DNA of 46,778 nt from Chloroflexota bacterium (lineage in GTDB: Bacteria > Chloroflexota > Anaerolineae > UBA2200): positions 672,441-719,218 of the forward strand of contig JACIWX010000001.1 of NCBI GenBank assembly GCA_014360755.1, given 5' to 3'. This document shows, one piece after another, positions 43,171 to 46,778 of the stretch (within the stretch, counting starts at the first letter, position 1; each line of letters begins with the position of its first letter). A program made the position numbers and the translations under genes. The notes under the pieces are model-generated. The model searched no databases. It was not told the origin of the DNA and saw nothing but the letters and a program-made list of their open reading frames with translations.

Positions 43171-43926
43171 TTAGCGATGCTCCAAAACGGTGCCTTCCGC
43201 ATCCACCTGACCGCGCCACTCGAACGCCGTGCTGGCATTGCGCAACTCTACCTGGTAGACAAGCGGCGCCGCAGTGCCCAGGTCATAGTCCACCGTCATC
43301 GTCCAATCTCCAGCCGTGAAGCGGCACGACTCATGGCCCGTGGCTCCCTCTGGAGTGGTGCGCTCGCCAATCCAAGCCAGGAGTGCCGCCGGCGCCTGGT
43401 CAGGATAATGCTCCCGCACATAGGAAAGCACGATCTCGCGCACGACCAATACCTCAATGGCTACATTCAGGTTCGATTCCAGAACGGTGTAGCGCGCATC
43501 GAACGTGCCTGTCCAATGGAAAAAAGCCTGCTGGTTAGTGAGTTCCATCTCGTAGATAAACATTCCCGGCGATATTTCGGGTCTCCCAATCCACAGCAGC
43601 CAGTCGCCGCTGACAAATTCGTACGAGGAAACGCCGACCACGCCGGGTGGCGTCGTATTTCGTCCCACCCAGGAGATGCCTTCTGGCGGTGCTTTGGCGG
43701 GGTAGGTAGTGCGGAGAAAGGCCAGCGCGGCGTCACGAGCGGCAATGACCTCAGCGGGGATGTCAGACGGAAGGGTTGCCGTTGGCGAGGGTGGAATCGT
43801 TGGGGTTGAGGTGGGTATAGGCGTCGGGGTTTTCCAGAACCCATCGCAAGCAGTGAGGCTGCTTGGCAGCATCCCCACTGTGATCGTGAAGAGTAGAACG
43901 CTCAGCACGCGTTTGGTCAAATCCAT
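43171..43926 (-). CDS. Lipoprotein with internally duplicated domain, function unknown
   Basis: A 251-residue predicted lipoprotein with a GGAGG ribosome binding site, a signal peptide and the lipobox LTAC (Cys27). A Pro/Thr/Ser linker (30-58) follows. Two homologous domains occupy about 60-145 and 158-251. Shared text includes RTTYPAKAPPEGISWVGRNTTPPG against REHYPDQAPAALLAWIGERTTPEG, then FVSGDWLLWI/FTAGDWTMTV and a common YEMELTN...FHWTGTFDARYTVLE-like ending. I do not recognise the family. It is first in the minus-strand unit with two GT-C genes and may be a surface acceptor or accessory. Confidence 0.78.
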   Translation of the reverse strand: MDLTKRVLSVLLFTITVGMLPSSLTACDGFWKTPTPIPTSTPTIPPSPTATLPSDIPAEVIAARDAALAFLRTTYPAKAPPEGISWVGRNTTPPGVVGVSSYEFVSGDWLLWIGRPEISPGMFIYEMELTNQQAFFHWTGTFDARYTVLESNLNVAIEVLVVREIVLSYVREHYPDQAPAALLAWIGERTTPEGATGHESCRFTAGDWTMTVDYDLGTAAPLVYQVELRNASTAFEWRGQVDAEGTVLEHR

Positions 43927-43994
43927 CTTTTCCTCCCCAGTGCCATGCTATCTACATGGCTTTACTTGCTCAGCCAATGGCCCCATTTGTGCCT

Positions 43995-44024
43995 AGTGTA
44001 GCACAAAAAGGGACAAAACGCCAA
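43995..44024 (-). promoter_or_regulatory. Promoter of the minus-strand lipoprotein/glycosyltransferase unit
   Basis: On the minus strand, TTGGCG (44019-44024) and TACACT (43995-44000) have an 18-bp spacer. The right inverted repeat ends about 15 bp upstream, mirroring the left side of the cassette. Confidence 0.5.
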
Positions 44025-44038
44025 TTGAGGTGCAAGAT

Positions 44039-44380
44039 GGGTGTAGTTCAACCTCGGGGCAAGAAATGCCTTGCACAGCCTCAGGCGGATGAAAAGCAGC
44101 CAAGTCTGGACAAGAACAATCACTGTAAGCAGATTTGGGGAACAGATTGAACGGATTCGCTCCTCAAGTAGATGGGGCTATCTTATACCCTGCGTGGACT
44201 GTGGTCCACGCCGAGCGTGAGACTGCTCCAGGTGGACCACCCGCTGTCCACGCCAAACGTGAGAGCAACTGCTCTCCCGTTGTCATTCTGAGCCGCGTAG
44301 CGGCGAAGAACCTCCCTCAGTTCCATAAGACCCCTTCGTTGTACTCAGGGCAGGCTCTTCGGCTTCGCCTCAGGGTGACA
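44039..44380 (+). repeat. 342-bp inverted repeat, right copy
   Basis: The reverse-complement partner of 36800-37141. It starts GGGTGTAGTTCAACC and runs into AAGATTTTCAACACGCTC, which is the right end of the MITE family, so this copy joins two repeat types. Open frames inside it mirror those in the other copy and look non-coding. From 44397 to 44702 there is no gene; I see only AT-rich sequence and a weak GATGA...TCATC inverted repeat near 44557. Confidence 0.9.
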
Positions 44381-44702
44381 AGATTTTCAACACGCTCGAC
44401 TATGAAAAGCATTCATCTTTATCCGATCAGTGGAATCAAGGACGGGTCAGTAGAGGCTTTTACATTCTATAGGTAGTATCTCTTCGGGCACAACCACTAT
44501 GGATGCCGTTATCTAGCCCCATATCTTGTCCGATCACCACGGAGCAAGCGCATAAGATGAAAAAATTGTCATCATGACCCCACCTTTTCCCCCTCTTTTT
44601 TCATCCTATTTTCATCTTTCCTGCGTCATCCCCTACGAGAAGTTACAGCAATGTTCATTTCGCGTTGCGAATTGGTTGCGCTCAGACAGGAAGGAACGGG
44701 CA

Positions 44703-45485
44703 ATGGCTTTCATTATTATCGCGGATGCCGATCCTGGTTTGGGTTCGCTTCTGCAGCAAGAATTTCAACGCCAGGGCCATCAGGTGCTCGTAGTGCGCAG
44801 TGGGCAGGACGCTTTGCGCCTAGCGGAGCGCTATCATCCGGATTTGGTGGTCTTGAATGCCATGCTCCCCCAATGCAGTGCGCTCGAAGTCCATCAACGC
44901 CTCAAAGCCACGCTCTCTTTGTATCATACCCAGGTGCTTTTCTACTGCATGCAATTGCGCGTTGAAGAGGAACCAGCCAACTTGGCGCGCGGTACAGATG
45001 CCTATGCGCATCGCCCCTCTCCGCTCCATGAGCTGATCGCACGTGGGAACTCCCTCCTGCGCCAGGGCAATGCTACCCCCGCTCCGACTCCAAGCGATCA
45101 CTTGATCGCTGGCGCGCTCATCCTGCATTGCCACAACATGACGGTGGAGAGGGACGGCCGAGTCTGCATGTTGACTCCCACCGAGTTTGAACTGCTGCGT
45201 TATCTCATGCTCCATGCGAATGAAACCTGCTCTGCTACACGCCTTTTGCAGCATGTTTGGGGATATCCCCCCGGCGTTGGCAGCACCGATTTGGTACGCG
45301 CGTACATCCGCAGCCTGCGTTGCAAGATCGAGGAATGTCCAGCGCGTCCCGTCTATCTGCGCACCGTCCGCCATCGTGGCTATGTGTTCTGTAGCCAGGG
45401 CGATGGGGATAACGACAAGCGCTGGATTTTGGAGCAAACGGCAAAGGAAAGCGCAAGCCCGGCTGTAGAAGCAATTGGCTTGTAA
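44703..45485 (+). CDS. OmpR/PhoB-type regulator with degenerate receiver
   Basis: A 260-residue DNA-binding protein. The start ATG follows AAGGAACGG. Residues 1-120 have a receiver fold (AFIIIADADPGLGSLL; acidic Asp8/Asp10), but the phospho-acceptor position is Asn52 (DLVVLNAMLP). The Thr/Ser position reads Cys (LFYCMQ) and the conserved Lys is Arg (HRPSP), so canonical phosphorylation is unlikely. Residues 140-235 are a PhoB-type winged helix (LTPTEFELLRYLM, SATRLLQHVWGY, STDLVRAYIRSLRCKIE, VRHRGYVF). No histidine kinase is adjacent. A MITE inserted exactly at its 3' end, duplicating the last codons and stop. Confidence 0.88.
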   Translation: MAFIIIADADPGLGSLLQQEFQRQGHQVLVVRSGQDALRLAERYHPDLVVLNAMLPQCSALEVHQRLKATLSLYHTQVLFYCMQLRVEEEPANLARGTDAYAHRPSPLHELIARGNSLLRQGNATPAPTPSDHLIAGALILHCHNMTVERDGRVCMLTPTEFELLRYLMLHANETCSATRLLQHVWGYPPGVGSTDLVRAYIRSLRCKIEECPARPVYLRTVRHRGYVFCSQGDGDNDKRWILEQTAKESASPAVEAIGL

Positions 45486-45486
45486 G

Positions 45487-45682
45487 ATGTTGAAAAAGCC
45501 CTTCCAATGTCATGCTGAACCTTCGCCCTGAGCCTTGCTCTGAGCGAAGCGAAGGGAAAGCGAAGGGGAAGTGAAGCATCTCGCAGTACTGGGAAAATAC
45601 GGCTAAAGTTGCGCGAGACCCCTTCGTTGCACTCAGGGCAGGCTCTTCGCTTCGCTCAGGGTGACAAGATTTTCAACACTCT
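45487..45682 (+). mobile_element. MITE-like element, full copy with 15-bp target duplication
   Basis: A 196-bp non-coding element with ends ATGTTGAAAAAGCCC and GATTTTCAACACTCT; the shared inverted core is TGTTGAAAA/TTTTCAACA. Inside are GTCATGCTGAACC, GAAGCATCTCGCAGTACT and GCGAGACCCCTTCGTTG plus several self-complementary stretches. It is bounded by CAATTGGCTTGTAAG at 45472-45486 and again at 45683-45697, a perfect 15-bp direct repeat. The left copy holds the final codons and TAA of the upstream regulator gene. Confidence 0.9.
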
Positions 45683-45698
45683 CAATTGGCTTGTAAGT

Positions 45699-45727
45699 TT
45701 GACTAAAAAGCAAAACAATATTACAAT
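45699..45727 (+). promoter_or_regulatory. Promoter upstream of the BldC-like gene
   Basis: TTGACT (45699-45704) and TACAAT (45722-45727) have a 17-bp spacer, just after the MITE target duplication. The mRNA would have a leader of about 200 nt that includes the phased repeats. Confidence 0.55.
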
Positions 45728-45800
45728 GGCAAATTACGTGCTCCATAATAGAAGCAGGGTTATCAGGTATCTATTCAGTATCGAGAGGGTAGCGACAGAG

Positions 45801-45911
45801 TTTCCACGAAACTTTCACGCTTTTTCACGTCGCTTTCACGTTATACCGCGAAAAATAGGCTATATTGGAAGTGGTTTCAAACAGTTTCACATCATTTCCA
45901 TTCGTTTCTAC
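45801..45911 (+). repeat. Phased TTTC(ACG) direct-repeat array
   Basis: TTTCACG occurs at 45813, 45823 and 45834, with TTTCCACG at 45801. TTTC recurs at 45875, 45885 (TTTCACA), 45895 and 45905. Steps are 12, 10, 11, 41, 10, 10 and 10 bp, so nearly all motifs lie on one face of the helix. It ends 25 bp before the small MerR/BldC-like gene and is a likely multimeric operator. Confidence 0.75.
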
Positions 45912-45935
45912 ACGACAATTTGAACCGGTGAGGAG

Positions 45936-46163
45936 ATGGAAGTGACGGACAACGAGAAAAAGGTATTGCTGAAGGCGCGTGAAGCGGCGGAGTATTTACG
46001 TATCAGTTTATTCACCTTGAACAAGATCGAGCGGCAGGGGCTGTTGATACCCTTCCGCACCCCCGGAGGCCATCGCCGCTACAGCCTGGAGATGCTGAAC
46101 CAGTATCTGGAAGAAAACCGCTTTCCCACAAACCACTCTCGAAATGGAAAAGAAAGGAGGTGA
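45936..46163 (+). CDS. Small MerR/BldC-like helix-turn-helix protein
   Basis: A 75-residue DNA-binding protein with little beyond one MerR-type winged helix-turn-helix. LLKAREAAEYLRISLFTLNKIERQGLLIPFRTPGGHRRYSLEMLNQYLE is nearly the whole protein and matches the BldC/excisionase-like class. The ATG at 45936 abuts AGGAG; a GTG at 45942 has better spacing to it. It is 6 bp before the Flp pilin gene, so the two are co-transcribed. Phased direct repeats upstream suggest that it, or a relative, binds there cooperatively. A phage excisionase is less likely, since no integrase is near. Confidence 0.85.
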   Translation: MEVTDNEKKVLLKAREAAEYLRISLFTLNKIERQGLLIPFRTPGGHRRYSLEMLNQYLEENRFPTNHSRNGKERR

Positions 46164-46169
46164 GAAGAG

Positions 46170-46349
46170 ATGTTGTGGCAAACGCTTTGGGCCTGGCTGC
46201 GCCGTGAGGAAGGGCAGGACCTGACCGAGTACGCCCTGATCATCGGCCTCATCGTGATCCTCGCTGTGGCTGCTGTCGCATTGTTGGGCACGAATATCAG
46301 CAGCGTACTCAGCAATATTGCCAGTACATTGGCTAGCGTACTGTCCTGA
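46170..46349 (+). CDS. Flp/Fap-type type IVb pilin
   Basis: A 59-residue prepilin with a very strong ribosome binding site (AAAGGAGGTGAG). MLWQTLWAWLRREEG is a short leader; the prepilin-peptidase site is predicted after Gly15, giving mature QDLTEYALIIGLIVI with the Flp signature Glu-Tyr at +5/+6. One hydrophobic helix runs to about residue 40, followed by a small polar tail (GTNISSVLSNIASTLASVLS). Flp subunits polymerise into Tad pili for adhesion. It is 6 bp after the BldC-like gene. A terminator follows, so the Tad machinery must be elsewhere. Confidence 0.9.
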   Translation: MLWQTLWAWLRREEGQDLTEYALIIGLIVILAVAAVALLGTNISSVLSNIASTLASVLS

Positions 46350-46401
46350 GGGGGCAATAGCCACGAGCAAAAGCCCATCAAAAACGGGGACCAGGCAAGA
46401 A

Positions 46402-46443
46402 GGGGCAGAGCACATGGTCAGGTGGCGCTCTGCCCCACCTTTT
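46402..46443 (+). terminator. Rho-independent terminator after the pilin gene
   Basis: GGGGCAGAGC (46402-46411) pairs with GCTCTGCCCC (46427-46436) and is followed by ACCTTTTCT. It closes the BldC-like/pilin unit. Confidence 0.8.
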
Positions 46444-46463
46444 CTCAAGGAATTCTGTATTAG

Positions 46464-46584
46464 TGTCATGCTGAGCGGAGCGAAGCATCTCGCAGCACTT
46501 GGGAAAATACAGCAAAGTTACGCGAGACCCCTTCGTTGTACTCAGGGCAGGCTCTTTGCTCAGGGTGACAAGATTTCAATGCTC
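46464..46584 (+). repeat. Partial MITE-family copy
   Basis: It starts at GTCATGCTGAGCGG, without the TGTTGAAAA left end, and runs through GCGAGACCCCTTCGTTG to AAGATTTCAATGCTC. Internal deletions are visible relative to 45487-45682. No flanking duplication was found. Confidence 0.8.
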
Positions 46585-46664
46585 TTGAGCATCTCGCAAC
46601 ACTCGGACAGATGCAGTCAAAGCGGTAGAGGCTCCTCCGCTTTGTAGGAGTAACAACATTGAGA

Positions 46665-46778
46665 GTGTTGAAAAAGCCCTTTCAGTGTCATGCTGAACGA
46701 AGTGAAGCATCTCACAGTACTTGGGAAAATACGGCTAAAGTTACGCGAGACCCCTTCGTTATACTCAGGGCAGGCTCT
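46665..46778 (+). mobile_element. MITE-family copy cut by the window end
   Basis: It has the left end GTGTTGAAAAAGCCC and then the family sequence to CAGGGCAGGCTCT at the window edge. The GAAGGGAAAGCGAAGGGG insertion of the full copies is absent. The right end and any target duplication lie outside the window. Confidence 0.85.

Noticed and set aside
45801..45911. CRISPR-like array
   Set aside because: The repeats are only 4-7 bp with 10-bp steps, with no spacers of CRISPR length and no cas genes.
45609..45923. 104-aa open frame before the BldC-like gene
   Set aside because: It begins inside the MITE and reads through the TTTCACG array. The Phe/His pattern reflects the DNA repeats rather than selection on protein.

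Overview
The window looks like a chromosomal segment of a Chloroflexota bacterium (Anaerolineae-like). This is inferred from the gene families: many GT-C membrane glycosyltransferases, Thr/Pro-rich 'TPTPT' surface proteins, a Flp-type pilin, an SDR-type threonine dehydrogenase and dispersed intergenic repeats. No rRNA or other marker is present to prove it. Coding density is high on both strands. Several promoters are near the sigma70 consensus (TTGACA-N17-TATACT type), and most starts have AGGAGG-like ribosome binding sites; xseA appears leaderless. Layout: (1) 1-13.5 kb is housekeeping: a 5'-truncated murA, mreB, rex on the minus strand, a MacA/MacB-type efflux operon, two tRNA-Ala genes interleaved with a leucine T-box leader, leuS, xseA-xseB, and a threonine-to-glycine operon (SDR threonine dehydrogenase plus kbl). 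(2) 13.5-16.1 kb has a probable PPi-type phosphofructokinase, an FtsB/DivIC-like septum protein and a duplicated-domain lipoprotein. (3) 16.1-27.9 kb is a surface-glycan or glycoprotein block: four very large GT-C-like membrane proteins with related C-terminal beta-domains, plus one secreted Thr/Pro-rich anchored protein. (4) 28-36.4 kb is mixed: a Tat/SagB-type nitroreductase downstream of a MITE, a polytopic membrane protein, a PrxQ/BCP peroxiredoxin with an in-frame TGA exactly at the peroxidatic Cys, a ribokinase-family kinase, and a minus-strand series winged-helix regulator > degV > GNAT > lysA. (5) 36.4-44.4 kb is a roughly 7-kb cassette of four GT-C membrane proteins and one lipoprotein, flanked by 342-bp inverted repeats about 96% identical by eye. 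(6) 44.4-46.8 kb has an OmpR-like regulator with a degenerate receiver, a small MerR/BldC-like protein preceded by helically phased TTTC(ACG) repeats, a 59-residue Flp/Fap pilin, and several copies of the same MITE. How the genes work together: the glycosyltransferases, their accessory beta-domains, the anchored TPT protein, the lipoproteins and MurA/MreB/FtsB point to envelope and surface-glycoprotein assembly. The last 2 kb looks like the start of a regulated pilus locus. The strongest unusual signals are: a tRNA-Ala gene inside the leuS T-box leader; a candidate selenoprotein peroxiredoxin with a bSECIS-like hairpin; a Rex-like palindrome centred on the rex -10 box; the phased repeat array before the BldC-like gene; and a MITE family with 11- and 15-bp flanking duplications that have landed on gene signals.
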